A stretch of 64,000 bases of DNA from JAFDXJ01 sp038257845. GTDB taxonomy: Bacteria > Bacteroidota > Bacteroidia > Chitinophagales > Chitinophagaceae. Both the position numbers and the translations under genes were made by a program. Location: positions 1 to 64,000 of the forward strand of contig JBBSQL010000011.1 in the NCBI GenBank assembly GCA_038257845.1, written 5' to 3'. Shown here piece after piece: positions 33,099-40,733 of the stretch. Position 1 is the first letter of the stretch. Every line of letters begins with the position of its first letter. Below the pieces are notes generated by a model. It was not told where the DNA came from. It worked only from the letters and a program-made list of their open reading frames with translations, and ran no database searches.

Positions 33099-34787
33099 TT
33101 ATTTGACTGTTTGCTTAAATCCATCCAGCAGCGTTTTCCAGATAAGATTAAAAAAAGATTTATGAATATCGCGCTCTGACGAAGCAGTCACCGTACGCAC
33201 ATTACCATCATTTCCCGGATTTGATTTATGAATAATAAATGTATTGGCAATAAATGACAAAAATCCTTTTTTCGATTGTTCACCATTATCATTGCCTTTT
33301 TTAAGAATTATAATATGCAGGTCATTGTATAAAAATTTTAATTGACCGGAACAAATTTTGTCATCTCCCTTAAAATCAAAAGAAAGGCTTTTCACAGTTC
33401 CGTCATCTATTTTAAATAAACCCAAGGGTTCGGTTACAGGATCTAATTTTTTTGCATCCATCGCACCCATATCACCACTTACTGAAAATGCACCCGTACT
33501 TGCTTCATTCAGGTTAAATAAAAATTGTGCATTTATTTTCGCGGCATTCATCAAATCACTACTGGCTTTTATTTTCATAATTGGACTGGCAGCAGTTTTG
33601 GGATTATTATTGATATTTGAAATAAACCCATTGATATTATTAAAAATCATTTTTCCCTGAAGTTTGGAATCAGGATTATTTTCTTCATAAGCCAGGTCAA
33701 GATTGCTGATAATGATAGAATCCAGTGAAACTGGTAAGTCTAATTTCATCAGCATTTGTTGCGGATAATTTCCGACTTTTGATTTTGGAAATGGCGGCAG
33801 ATTCCTGTCTGCATAAATTGCAAGCTTTCCATTTTGTAAGATCATATTTTTGGCAGAGAATCCTTCATTAGATACAAAGGCCCACCAATCTATATCATGT
33901 AAAGAAACGTGTTCAAAGCTTGCGGTATAACGCTCTTTGAGATATGGCATTTTTGAAACAAACGCATCTTTACCATCCCTGGGTGCGAAAGCAATGGTAT
34001 CAATATTCACAGTTTTGTTGGCAGCATTGATATATATAGAATCCATACTGATTATATACAAACTATCAGATGTAGGAAATTTGAATTTCCCCAAAGTGAT
34101 GGCTGCATTTTTTGCATACATAAAACGCGTGGAATCAAATTGCGTGAGCGAATCAATCAACAGATCTTCAAACTGCATATTTACTTTGTCAAACCGTCTT
34201 GTGCTTTCTTTATCACTACTGATAAAATTATGATGTATTACTTCCATATTTTTAATGGCCAGTTTTTGCAGGGAAAAACGATTTAATAATGTGGAAATAC
34301 GTTGGTAAACCGTTTGTATGCTGGCGGTATCTTTTATGGTTTTCAGTGAATCATTTTTTTCATGATAAATTTCCAGCGTAGGATTATTGAGATAAATAAT
34401 TTTCAAATCAATTTTTTTATTGGAAAGAAAATCTTTAAAATCCAGTCCGTCTATCGCCAGCGTGGTCAAAGAAAAATCAAAAATATCGACAGGTTTCAGA
34501 TGCATTGAATCCAAATGCAAAAGCCGTGTGGAATCAGGGAATATGCGCACATTTTTCAATATTACCGTACCGCCATAGATATCAGACTTTAATGAATCAT
34601 AAGTTAATTGATATAAACCATCAGAACCATTTGAAACTATTTCCTGTAATTTTTCTTTAATGAGTGGATTAAAATCCTGCAGATTCCTGGCTTTAAAATA
34701 GAACAAACCTGCGACAATAAGGATTGCCAGGCCCGCAAAAAAAATGATCCACTTTTTATGTACTTTAAATTTTTTTGATGTATTCAT
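33099..34787 (-). CDS. Membrane-anchored AsmA-like protein of unknown function
   Basis: 562 residues: a short basic N-terminus, one membrane helix (KWIIFFAGLAILIVAGLFYF), then a long periplasmic part of beta-rich repeats such as YGGTVILKNVRIFPDS, SLTTLAIDGLDFKDF, LIIYLNNPTLEIYHEKN and ASFEHVSLHDIDWWAF. This organisation resembles AsmA/TamB-like bridge proteins of the envelope, which transport or influence lipids, but the match is by overall pattern only. An internal KIKASSDLMNAAKINAQFLF block is followed by sequence with no known domain. No sigma-54-like element is seen upstream. Confidence 0.6.
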   Translation of the reverse strand: MNTSKKFKVHKKWIIFFAGLAILIVAGLFYFKARNLQDFNPLIKEKLQEIVSNGSDGLYQLTYDSLKSDIYGGTVILKNVRIFPDSTRLLHLDSMHLKPVDIFDFSLTTLAIDGLDFKDFLSNKKIDLKIIYLNNPTLEIYHEKNDSLKTIKDTASIQTVYQRISTLLNRFSLQKLAIKNMEVIHHNFISSDKESTRRFDKVNMQFEDLLIDSLTQFDSTRFMYAKNAAITLGKFKFPTSDSLYIISMDSIYINAANKTVNIDTIAFAPRDGKDAFVSKMPYLKERYTASFEHVSLHDIDWWAFVSNEGFSAKNMILQNGKLAIYADRNLPPFPKSKVGNYPQQMLMKLDLPVSLDSIIISNLDLAYEENNPDSKLQGKMIFNNINGFISNINNNPKTAASPIMKIKASSDLMNAAKINAQFLFNLNEASTGAFSVSGDMGAMDAKKLDPVTEPLGLFKIDDGTVKSLSFDFKGDDKICSGQLKFLYNDLHIIILKKGNDNGEQSKKGFLSFIANTFIIHKSNPGNDGNVRTVTASSERDIHKSFFNLIWKTLLDGFKQTVK

Positions 34788-34893
34788 ATATTTTAATTGC
34801 TATGCTGAAAATATTATCGCGGGAAGATTGCAATCCGTTTTCAAACCTAAACTATTTAATTAGTAAGTAAACAGATTCTTACTTATTTTATGC

Positions 34894-34909
34894 TGGCATT
34901 ATTTATGCC
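34894..34909 (+). promoter_or_regulatory. Sigma-54-like -24/-12 element
   Basis: TGGCATTATTTATGCC: TGGCAT at -24 and GC at -12 with correct spacing. 33 bases before the ATG at 34943. Confidence 0.5.
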
Positions 34910-34942
34910 CCATTTTCGAATCATATAAAATAAAAAATCATT

Positions 34943-35128
34943 ATGGACAACAATGTAATACACACCGGCTCTATGAATACCGGTACAGAAAATTCACCAG
35001 GTAATTCCCATGAAATCATTTTGCAAAGACTGGAAGAAATCAATAACCGGTTAAAGAAAATTGAAGAACATTTATTCGTGCCGCTGATCAATGATGATGA
35101 GGATAAAAAAGATGCTGTTAAACCTTAG
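34943..35128 (+). CDS. Short coiled-coil protein of unknown function
   Basis: 61 residues. A polar Asn/Gly/Thr-rich N-terminus, then HEIILQRLEEINNRLKKIEE, a clean heptad helix, and an acidic/basic end DDEDKKDAVKP. It probably forms a coiled-coil dimer. I know no family. It is supported by its own -24/-12-like promoter and a strong terminator, which make it a credible gene despite its size. Confidence 0.65.
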   Translation: MDNNVIHTGSMNTGTENSPGNSHEIILQRLEEINNRLKKIEEHLFVPLINDDEDKKDAVKP

Positions 35129-35142
35129 TTTGTTTTCATGAT

Positions 35143-35186
35143 AAAAAAAGTAGCCGTGTAATATAATTCCACGGCTGCTTTTTTTT
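35143..35186. terminator. Bidirectional terminator
   Basis: AAAAAAAGTAGCCGTG pairs with CACGGCTGCTTTTTTT (one mismatch). It lies between the convergent genes ending at 35128 and 35197. Confidence 0.85.
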
Positions 35187-35196
35187 AAACAATTTT

Positions 35197-35757
35197 TCAT
35201 TCTTTTTTAGCAAACAGGTCTTCAAAGAAATGCACCATTGCAGAAACCGGCCCTTCCATTTTATTGGTTTCATCATCAATGGCATTGTCATTTACAATAT
35301 TTCCCAAATGCAGATCCGGTGGAAGATGTACAAGTATATGATGCCTTTGCGCTGCAATAAAAGCAGCTACTTTATCATCCTCCGCTTTTTCACCAACAGA
35401 AGATTTTATCATAGTTATTGCTGTTGCAGCAATAGAAGACATTTCATCAGAAGTTGTATCTATATTCTCATCACCATACCTGCTCACAGCCCACACAACT
35501 TCGCTTTTTTTATCACCAAAAATTACGGATAGAATATTCCCGCTATTCGCTGAATTCATTAATGAAGCAGCTCCGGCCGGCTTACTCCCCATTTCATAAA
35601 TCCCGACTAAAACTGTAATGGCTGCAACCTGGGTAAAATGATTTGCATCTTTAGCCAGCCACAATTCTCTTTTGCCCTGGGGAGCATTTGGATCAATTTT
35701 TTCAAAGGGTGCAAAACCCATTTTTTCCTGTAAAGCGGTTACAATATTTTCGGCCAT
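35197..35757 (-). CDS. Conserved hypothetical protein (Ala/Met-rich, helical)
   Basis: 186 residues without signal peptide. Begins MAENIVTALQEKMGFAPFEK and contains helical stretches FTQVAAITVLVGIYEMGSKP, EMSSIAATAITMIKSSVG and KVAAFIAAQRHHILVHLPPDLHLGNIVNDN. The GNILSVIFGDKKSEVVWAVSRY segment has the look of DUF937-type proteins, but this is a weak resemblance. It has only a poor candidate -24/-12 element upstream (35808-35823). A single-gene unit ended by the shared terminator. Confidence 0.55.
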   Translation of the reverse strand: MAENIVTALQEKMGFAPFEKIDPNAPQGKRELWLAKDANHFTQVAAITVLVGIYEMGSKPAGAASLMNSANSGNILSVIFGDKKSEVVWAVSRYGDENIDTTSDEMSSIAATAITMIKSSVGEKAEDDKVAAFIAAQRHHILVHLPPDLHLGNIVNDNAIDDETNKMEGPVSAMVHFFEDLFAKKE

Positions 35758-35897
35758 AATTTTGCATTTAAATGTATCTCTTATAAAATTCCGTGAAAAA
35801 GGTGTGTATAAAAATTTTACCCACAGTGAGAATTAAATTCTACATATTGATTTCCCATCATCAAAAAATTTTTTTCTTTTAAATTCAGTTCCATTTA

Positions 35898-35913
35898 TGG
35901 TATTGTTTTTTCT
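35898..35913 (+). promoter_or_regulatory. Sigma-54-like -24/-12 element
   Basis: TGGTATTGTTTTTTCT: TGGTAT kept, -12 TTTC. 25 bases before the receiver gene at 35938. Confidence 0.45.
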
Positions 35914-35937
35914 GTGAAATACTAAATAGATCTTTCA

Positions 35938-36267
35938 ATGAAAAAAGTTTTGATCATAGATGATGAAGAAGACCTGGGTGTAATCCTCACAAAATATTTC
36001 ACCAAAAAGAAATACCTGGTATATGTCTCTTATACAATCGAGGAGGGAATGAAAATCCTGGAAACAGAACAACCCGATTATGTCTTCCTGGATAATAATT
36101 TACCGGATGGTTCCGGGTGGATTAAAGCGAATTATATACTTTCAAAATATCCCAACACACAGCTCAACCTGATTAGCGCTTATAACGTCCCCAAAACATC
36201 TGCTACATGTTTTCGCATTCTCGAAAAACCCCTGAACCTGATAGAACTCGATAAATTATTTGAATAG
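35938..36267 (+). CDS. Single-domain response regulator (receiver)
   Basis: 109 residues: MKKVLIIDDEEDLGVILTKY (acidic pocket), FLDNNLPDGSGW (phospho-aspartate at about residue 52), LISAYNV (Ser) and RILEKPLNL (Lys). Truncated at about 109 residues, so it has no output domain and lacks some of the last helix found in longer receivers. Probably a phosphate carrier or sink in a relay with the kinases of this region. Preceded by a -24/-12-like element, as is the receiver at 38695. Confidence 0.85.
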   Translation: MKKVLIIDDEEDLGVILTKYFTKKKYLVYVSYTIEEGMKILETEQPDYVFLDNNLPDGSGWIKANYILSKYPNTQLNLISAYNVPKTSATCFRILEKPLNLIELDKLFE

Positions 36268-36278
36268 TTTTTACGCTT

Positions 36279-36431
36279 TTAATTCAATCTTTTTTTCTTT
36301 TTTACAGAAACAGGTCTTGCATTTTTCTGTTGTTCAGAATTGTTCTCATTATTCAAAGAAGGCATTCCACCACTTTTATTCACAACTACCTGTTGTTCTT
36401 CAGAATTTACAATGCGCTTTTTTTTCATCAT
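36279..36431 (-). CDS. 50-residue lysine-rich protein of unknown function
   Basis: Short ORF found by reading the gap between the receiver and YtxH genes. It starts with tandem ATGs (36431, 36428): MMKKKRIVNSEEQQVVVNKS, then SLNNENNSEQQKNARPVSVK and ends KKKKRLN. 51 codons including TAA. It begins 16 bases downstream of the YtxH stop on the same strand, so it is probably the second gene of that transcript. Highly charged and probably disordered. No family recognised, and its reality rests on frame, position and start context only. Confidence 0.5.
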   Translation of the reverse strand: MMKKKRIVNSEEQQVVVNKSGGMPSLNNENNSEQQKNARPVSVKKKKRLN

Positions 36432-36446
36432 ATAGGGTCAGTAATT

Positions 36447-36692
36447 TTAAACATGTACCACGTCTTCGTCATCATCATATTCTTCCACCCTCCCCGTGAT
36501 ATTGTCTTTCAGGCTTTCATATTTATCACAAAGGCCATCAATGAAATCATTGAACTTTTCTTTCATATCGGAACCCTTAGAGGCAATTTTGTGACGGGTT
36601 TCTTCTCCTTTATCCGGGGCAAATAAAACGCCCAGTATTGCGCCTGCTGCTGCACCGGCCAATATTCCTGCAATTAATTTTCCTGCATTCAT
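36447..36692 (-). CDS. YtxH-family small stress protein
   Basis: 81 residues: MNAGKLIAGILAGAAAGAIL gives a glycine-rich membrane segment, GVLFAPDKGEETRHKIASKG is the YtxH signature, then an amphipathic helix and an acidic tail EEYDDDEDVVHV. Homologues (Bacillus YtxH) belong to the general stress regulon. It likely anchors at the inner membrane. Behind a -24/-12-like element (36744-36759) and followed by a 50-residue basic ORF. Confidence 0.88.
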   Translation of the reverse strand: MNAGKLIAGILAGAAAGAILGVLFAPDKGEETRHKIASKGSDMKEKFNDFIDGLCDKYESLKDNITGRVEEYDDDEDVVHV

Positions 36693-36743
36693 GTGTTTAA
36701 GTTTAAAATGTAAAAATTGATTTATGTAATTACCTTTTTGCTG

Positions 36744-36759
36744 TTCAAATAAGCTGCCA
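36744..36759 (-). promoter_or_regulatory. Sigma-54-like -24/-12 element
   Basis: Minus strand TGGCAGCTTATTTGAA: TGGCA and TTG kept. 52 bases before the ytxH ATG. Confidence 0.5.
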
Positions 36760-36849
36760 AAAAGTAAAATTGAAGTAGAAATTTAAGAAATTTTTTTTAC
36801 ATATAAAAATTAAAGGTGATGAAACAGGAATTTAAGTGAATTAATTATT

Positions 36850-36865
36850 TGGCACAATTCTTTAA
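36850..36865 (+). promoter_or_regulatory. Sigma-54-like -24/-12 element
   Basis: TGGCACAATTCTTTAA: -24 block TGGCACA fits fully; -12 is TTTA. 18 bases before the ATG at 36884. Confidence 0.45.
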
Positions 36866-36883
36866 GTTAAAAAATAAAAAGAT

Positions 36884-37054
36884 ATGCTTAAAAAGAACCC
36901 GGAAATTTTTGCAGTTTTACTTGCCTTACCATTATTAAGCAGTTGTGATGCAATTGCAGGAATATTTAAAGCCGGCATGTGGACAGGATTTATAATCGTG
37001 GCAATCGTCATTGCAATAATCGTATGGATATTTGCAAAGATTTCAAAAAAATAA
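36884..37054 (+). CDS. Small membrane lipoprotein-like protein
   Basis: 56 residues, found by reading the gap between ytxH and the NtrC-type gene. MLKKNPEIFAVLLALPLLSS is followed by Cys (lipobox-like LLSSC at residues 18-22), then a second hydrophobic helix (TGFIIVAIVIAIIVWIFAKI) and a short basic end. Similar tiny two-helix lipoproteins with AGIFKAGMWTG motifs occur in many Bacteroidota and are sometimes mislabelled as phosphatidate cytidylyltransferase. It has a -24/-12-like element just upstream and is convergent with the NtrC-type gene. Confidence 0.75.
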   Translation: MLKKNPEIFAVLLALPLLSSCDAIAGIFKAGMWTGFIIVAIVIAIIVWIFAKISKK

Positions 37055-37063
37055 AGCAACGCA

Positions 37064-38479
37064 TTATTTTTCCTGTGCGTCTTCGAAGACTTTGATTTTA
37101 TTATATAAAGTCTTGCGGTCAATCTTCAGAATTTCCGCTGCCTTCGTCTTATTATTATTGACCTGTTTCAGCACATTCATGATCGTATTATATTCTGCAC
37201 GACTGGCCGCATCTTTCAGATCCGTATTATCAAATGCATTTAGTTGTGGCAATTGATCATAATTCGCTTCAGCAGAAATAATGGGCGTATTGGTGATTTC
37301 CCAGGGCAAGGTTTTAAGGGAAATTTTTTGTGTATCTGTCAGTAAGACTGCGCGACGTACCACATTCCTGAATTCACGCAAGTTTCCGGGCCAGGCATAA
37401 TTTTCAAATGCACTCATCACTTCATCATCAAATCCTTCCACATTTTTTTCCAGTTCCTGGTTCGTCTTTTCAAGGAAAAATTTAGCGAATAAAGGAATAT
37501 CAGCTTTTCTTTTTCTAAGTGGTGGAAGATTAATTGAAAATTCATTGAAGCGGTGATACAGGTCCTCCCTGAATTTTCCTTTTTTATAGGCTTCCTGTAA
37601 GTTTTCATTGGAAGCCACAATGATGCGTACATCCGTTGCCATTTCCTTATTTCCCCCAACCCTTTTAAATACTTTTTCCTGGATCACTCTCAGGAGGGAA
37701 GCCTGTATATCATAAGAAAGATTCGCTACTTCATCTAAAAATAATGTGCCTCCATTCGCAATTTCAAAATGGCCCTCTTTATCAGCCAATGCACCTGTAA
37801 ATGCGCCTTTTACATGTCCGAATAATTCACTTCCTGCCAATTCCCTGGAAAGCGTACCGCAATCCATAGCAATAAATGGCATATTTTTTCTTTTACTTAA
37901 AGCATGAATTGTTTTGGCCATCACTTCCTTTCCAGTACCACTTTCGCCATATAAAATAATGCTGTAATCTGTTGGCGCTACTATTTGTATTTGCTTATAC
38001 AATTCGCGCGTTTCACCACTTTCACCTACTAAAAATTCATTATCATCATTGGGTATTTGTAAGCCTTCTTCTTTGACAGAAACCTGTGTTGGTTCTTTCA
38101 TGTCCAGCTTAGATTGTAAGGCAGATTTGATAACACTCAAAACTTCATCCGGTATCAATGGTTTAGTAATGTAATCAAATGCGCCAAGTTTGATCACATC
38201 AACAGCCGTTTTTATATCAGAATAACCAGTAATGATCAGCACTTTGATACTGGCATCTATTTTTTTAATCTGAATTAAAACATCTTTCCCTTCTTTGTCG
38301 CCCAGGCGATAATCACATAAAACCAGGTCAGCTCTTTCTGATTTAATTTTCTCAATTCCCTTCGTACCGGAATAAGCAGTGTCCACCTCGTATCCATTTT
38401 TTCCCAGGAATTTTGATAATAAGGTGCACAAATCCGGGTCATCATCAATAATTAATATTTTTCTCTGTTGTGCAGGCAT
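37064..38479 (-). CDS. NtrC-family sigma-54-dependent response regulator
   Basis: 471 residues, three intact domains. Receiver (residues about 6-120: ILIIDDDPDLC, phospho-aspartate in LVLCDYRLGDKEG, lysine in YITKPL); AAA+ domain (about 150-385) with Walker A GESGTGKE, the GAFTGA loop that contacts sigma-54, Walker B GGTLFLDEV and an arginine-finger region FREDLYHRF; Fis-type helix-turn-helix at the C-terminus (NNKTKAAEILKIDRKTLYNKIK). It opens sigma-54 promoters when phosphorylated. The many -24/-12-like elements around it make it the probable master activator of the island. Its own upstream region has no such element. rpoN is not in this window. Confidence 0.95.
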   Translation of the reverse strand: MPAQQRKILIIDDDPDLCTLLSKFLGKNGYEVDTAYSGTKGIEKIKSERADLVLCDYRLGDKEGKDVLIQIKKIDASIKVLIITGYSDIKTAVDVIKLGAFDYITKPLIPDEVLSVIKSALQSKLDMKEPTQVSVKEEGLQIPNDDNEFLVGESGETRELYKQIQIVAPTDYSIILYGESGTGKEVMAKTIHALSKRKNMPFIAMDCGTLSRELAGSELFGHVKGAFTGALADKEGHFEIANGGTLFLDEVANLSYDIQASLLRVIQEKVFKRVGGNKEMATDVRIIVASNENLQEAYKKGKFREDLYHRFNEFSINLPPLRKRKADIPLFAKFFLEKTNQELEKNVEGFDDEVMSAFENYAWPGNLREFRNVVRRAVLLTDTQKISLKTLPWEITNTPIISAEANYDQLPQLNAFDNTDLKDAASRAEYNTIMNVLKQVNNNKTKAAEILKIDRKTLYNKIKVFEDAQEK

Positions 38480-38647
38480 TATATGGAGTTTGCTTCGCGA
38501 AATTAATTGAATTAGCGAATTAAAAATAATAGAAAGGCATTTTTTTTACTGTAAGAAATGAAAAATGAAAAAATAAGGCGAAAACACCAATATATTCGTA
38601 TATAAACAAACAATCATTGATTTTAGAAACTCTGCAAATTTAGCCAA

Positions 38648-38663
38648 TGGCAGAATAATTGTA
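38648..38663 (+). promoter_or_regulatory. Sigma-54-like -24/-12 element
   Basis: TGGCAGAATAATTGTA: TGGCA and TTG kept, -12 T for C. 31 bases before the receiver gene at 38695. Confidence 0.5.
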
Positions 38664-38694
38664 GTTCTAATTATCTGATCTCTTAAAGTATGTT

Positions 38695-39063
38695 ATGAAA
38701 AATAATGATGATACAAAAGTGCTGATCGTTGATGATGAATCGGATGCCTGTTATTTACTGGAAAATATATTAAAAAGTCAAAATATAAAATCCACTTCCG
38801 CACATAACCTTTCAGAAGCCACCAAAGTACTTGCCCAAATAAAACCCACAATTGTCTTCCTCGATAATCACCTCGAAGATGGACTGGGAATTGACTTTAT
38901 ACCTGAAGTAAAAAGTTTTTCACCGGATATAAAAGTGGTTATCATCACCGCGCAGGACAGTTCTGCATGGAGAATAAAAGCCATGAATAAAGGAGCAGAT
39001 TCTTTTATTGGTAAGCCATTTACCAAGAACAAAATTTTCGAAACCATCCGTCAATTTATGTAA
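38695..39063 (+). CDS. Single-domain response regulator (receiver)
   Basis: 122 residues: VLIVDDESDACYLLENIL (acidic pocket), IVFLDNHLEDGLGIDFI (phospho-aspartate), VVIITAQDSS (Thr) and FIGKPFTKNKIF (Lys). No output domain. The FLDN-x-LxDG block is close to that of the receiver at 35938, so the two may be paralogues. It is divergent from the NtrC-type gene by 215 bases and has a -24/-12-like element, which suggests that the activator switches on its own phosphate-handling partner. Confidence 0.88.
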   Translation: MKNNDDTKVLIVDDESDACYLLENILKSQNIKSTSAHNLSEATKVLAQIKPTIVFLDNHLEDGLGIDFIPEVKSFSPDIKVVIITAQDSSAWRIKAMNKGADSFIGKPFTKNKIFETIRQFM

Positions 39064-39200
39064 AAAAGCAATCGCGCTTTTTTATGATCAGCAAAAGTTG
39101 ATGAAATTTCAGCACAACTTGTAGAAATTATTCCTCGCAAACTTCTTCCCGGCTTTTTTCCATATTTCCGTATCCGGCGACTTAAACCAATTTAATTTTT

Positions 39201-39216
39201 TGGCAGCATTTTTATA
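39201..39216 (+). promoter_or_regulatory. Weak sigma-54-like -24/-12 element
   Basis: TGGCAGCATTTTTATA: TGGCA kept, -12 block poor. 51 bases before the CsbD-family start. Confidence 0.3.
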
Positions 39217-39266
39217 TACTTAATTGTAGAAAAAAGACATTCATTAAAAACTAAAAATTAAAAATT

Positions 39267-39458
39267 ATGGAACCCTGGAAATTAAAATTAAAAGGCTCAT
39301 GGAATGAATTAAAAGGTAAAATGAAACAAGCTTATGCTGATCTTTCTGATGATGACCTGAAATATGAAGAAGGAAAAGATGATGAGTTTATTGGTAAACT
39401 GCAACAGAAAACCGGTAAAACTAAAGAAGATATAAAAAATTGGATTGACAGTTTATAA
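39267..39458 (+). CDS. CsbD-family general stress protein
   Basis: 63 residues: MEPWKLKLKGSWNELKGKMK then DDDLKYEEGKDDEFIGKLQQ and a helical end KTKEDIKNWIDSL. These are the motifs of CsbD/YjbJ proteins, abundant small hydrophilic proteins of stress and stationary phase. In Bacillus csbD is in the sigma-B regulon; here the nearest promoter candidate is a weak -24/-12-like element. A terminator follows at 39553. It closes the stress island. Confidence 0.92.
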   Translation: MEPWKLKLKGSWNELKGKMKQAYADLSDDDLKYEEGKDDEFIGKLQQKTGKTKEDIKNWIDSL

Positions 39459-39552
39459 ATGTCTTTAAAGCTCGATTGAAGTACATTAAGTGAAGAAAGA
39501 GCGTGGATGGCATTGGGTAAAAGGGCATTGGAATTAAATCCTCCTCATGTTT

Positions 39553-39587
39553 AAAAGCCCGGGTAAACTTTTTACCTGGGCTTTTTT
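39553..39587 (+). terminator. Rho-independent terminator
   Basis: AAAAGCCCGGGTAAA pairs with TTTACCTGGGCTTTT (one G-T pair) and a T run. It overlaps the first codons of a longer in-frame extension of rlmN, which argues against that extension. Confidence 0.85.
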
Positions 39588-39633
39588 ATTGTTTAGATCA
39601 CAAAATGTTCCACCTCCTTTTGCAATCCACGCT

Positions 39634-39641
39634 TATCTTTG
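39634..39641 (+). promoter_or_regulatory. -7 element TATCTTTG of rlmN
   Basis: Perfect TAnnTTTG ending 4 bases before the ATG at 39646, implying a leaderless mRNA. Confidence 0.6.
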
Positions 39642-39645
39642 CAGG

Positions 39646-40698
39646 ATGAATGAATTGCCAAATATTCGCCATTTGCCCTACCATGAAATTGAACATTGGG
39701 TACTGGAAAATGGAGAAAAAAAATTCCGCGCGAAACAATTGTACGAATGGATCTGGAAAAAACACGCGAATAGTTTTGACTCAATGTCAAATATCAGTAA
39801 GGAATTGCGCCAAAAGTTACTTGAAAATTTCTCTTTTCCTGCATTAACCATTCAGCAAAAACAAATATCTGAAGATGGTACAATCAAATACAAATTTGAA
39901 ACAGCAGATCATCATTTTGTAGAAGGTGTGATCATTCCCACAGAAGAAAGGACAACAGCCTGCATTTCTTCTCAAATCGGCTGTAGCCTGAGCTGCAAAT
40001 TCTGTGCAACGGGTTATATGGAGAAACAACGCAGTTTGCTTTTTGATGAAATCGTGGATCAGGTCACTTTAATGAATGGAGAAAGTGAAAAAAATTATGG
40101 AAAAAAATTATCCAATATCGTTTTTATGGGTATGGGCGAGCCCTTGTTGAATTACAAAAATGTTTTAAGAGCGGTGGAGCGCATCACTTCAGAAGAAGGT
40201 CTTTTTATGAGCCCACGTAGAATCACGGTTTCCACGGCAGGAATTTCGAAGCAAATTAAAAAGCTCGGCGATGACCAGGTACGTTTTAAACTCGCGTTAT
40301 CCCTGCATGCCGCCAATGATAAAAAAAGAAGCGCCATCATGCCGATCAATGAATCGAACAATATCAAATCACTCGTGGATGCACTGAATTATTTTTACCA
40401 GAAAACCGGCAATGAAATTACGTTTGAATATATCCTTTTTCAGAATTTCAATGATTCACTAAAAGATGCGGAGGAGCTGGTAAAATTATATCGCCAGGTG
40501 CCGGCAGACCTGGTAAATATTATTGAATATAACCCGATAGATCAGATGAAATTTTCAAAACCAAAAGAAGAAACAGTGAATGAGTTTATGCAATACCTGG
40601 ATAGTCACCGGGTAAATGCAAGGCTTCGGCGCAGCCGCGGAAAAGATATAGATGCTGCCTGCGGACAATTGGCCAATAAAAAAGTGGCGGCCATTTAA
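39646..40698 (+). CDS. rlmN: Dual-specificity rRNA/tRNA methyltransferase RlmN
   Basis: Radical SAM enzyme that methylates C2 of A2503 in 23S rRNA and of A37 in some tRNAs. 350 residues from the ATG at 39646, chosen over the frame-open codon at 39547 because a terminator and a -7 element lie in between. The radical SAM cluster motif is CSLSCKFCATG (three cysteines), IVFMGMGEPLLNY follows, and the C-terminal GKDIDAACGQL holds the methyl-carrying cysteine. RlmN-type radical SAM methylase features, HRVNARLRRSRG, are intact. First of three consecutive RNA-modification genes. Confidence 0.93.
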   Translation: MNELPNIRHLPYHEIEHWVLENGEKKFRAKQLYEWIWKKHANSFDSMSNISKELRQKLLENFSFPALTIQQKQISEDGTIKYKFETADHHFVEGVIIPTEERTTACISSQIGCSLSCKFCATGYMEKQRSLLFDEIVDQVTLMNGESEKNYGKKLSNIVFMGMGEPLLNYKNVLRAVERITSEEGLFMSPRRITVSTAGISKQIKKLGDDQVRFKLALSLHAANDKKRSAIMPINESNNIKSLVDALNYFYQKTGNEITFEYILFQNFNDSLKDAEELVKLYRQVPADLVNIIEYNPIDQMKFSKPKEETVNEFMQYLDSHRVNARLRRSRGKDIDAACGQLANKKVAAI

Positions 40699-40733
40699 TT
40701 TCTAATTCCTGTTGAAAAACAGCAAACTATTTT

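Noticed and set aside
35808..35823. Further sigma-54-like element upstream of the gene at 35757 (minus)
   Set aside because: TGGGTAAAATTTTTAT keeps the TGG but misses most other consensus positions.
36862..37122. 86-codon minus-strand frame over the small lipoprotein
   Set aside because: Overlaps both the 56-residue plus-strand ORF and the end of the NtrC-type gene; its sequence lacks any pattern.
39547..39645. Longer N-terminus for rlmN
   Set aside because: The extra codons contain a rho-independent terminator and the -7 element.
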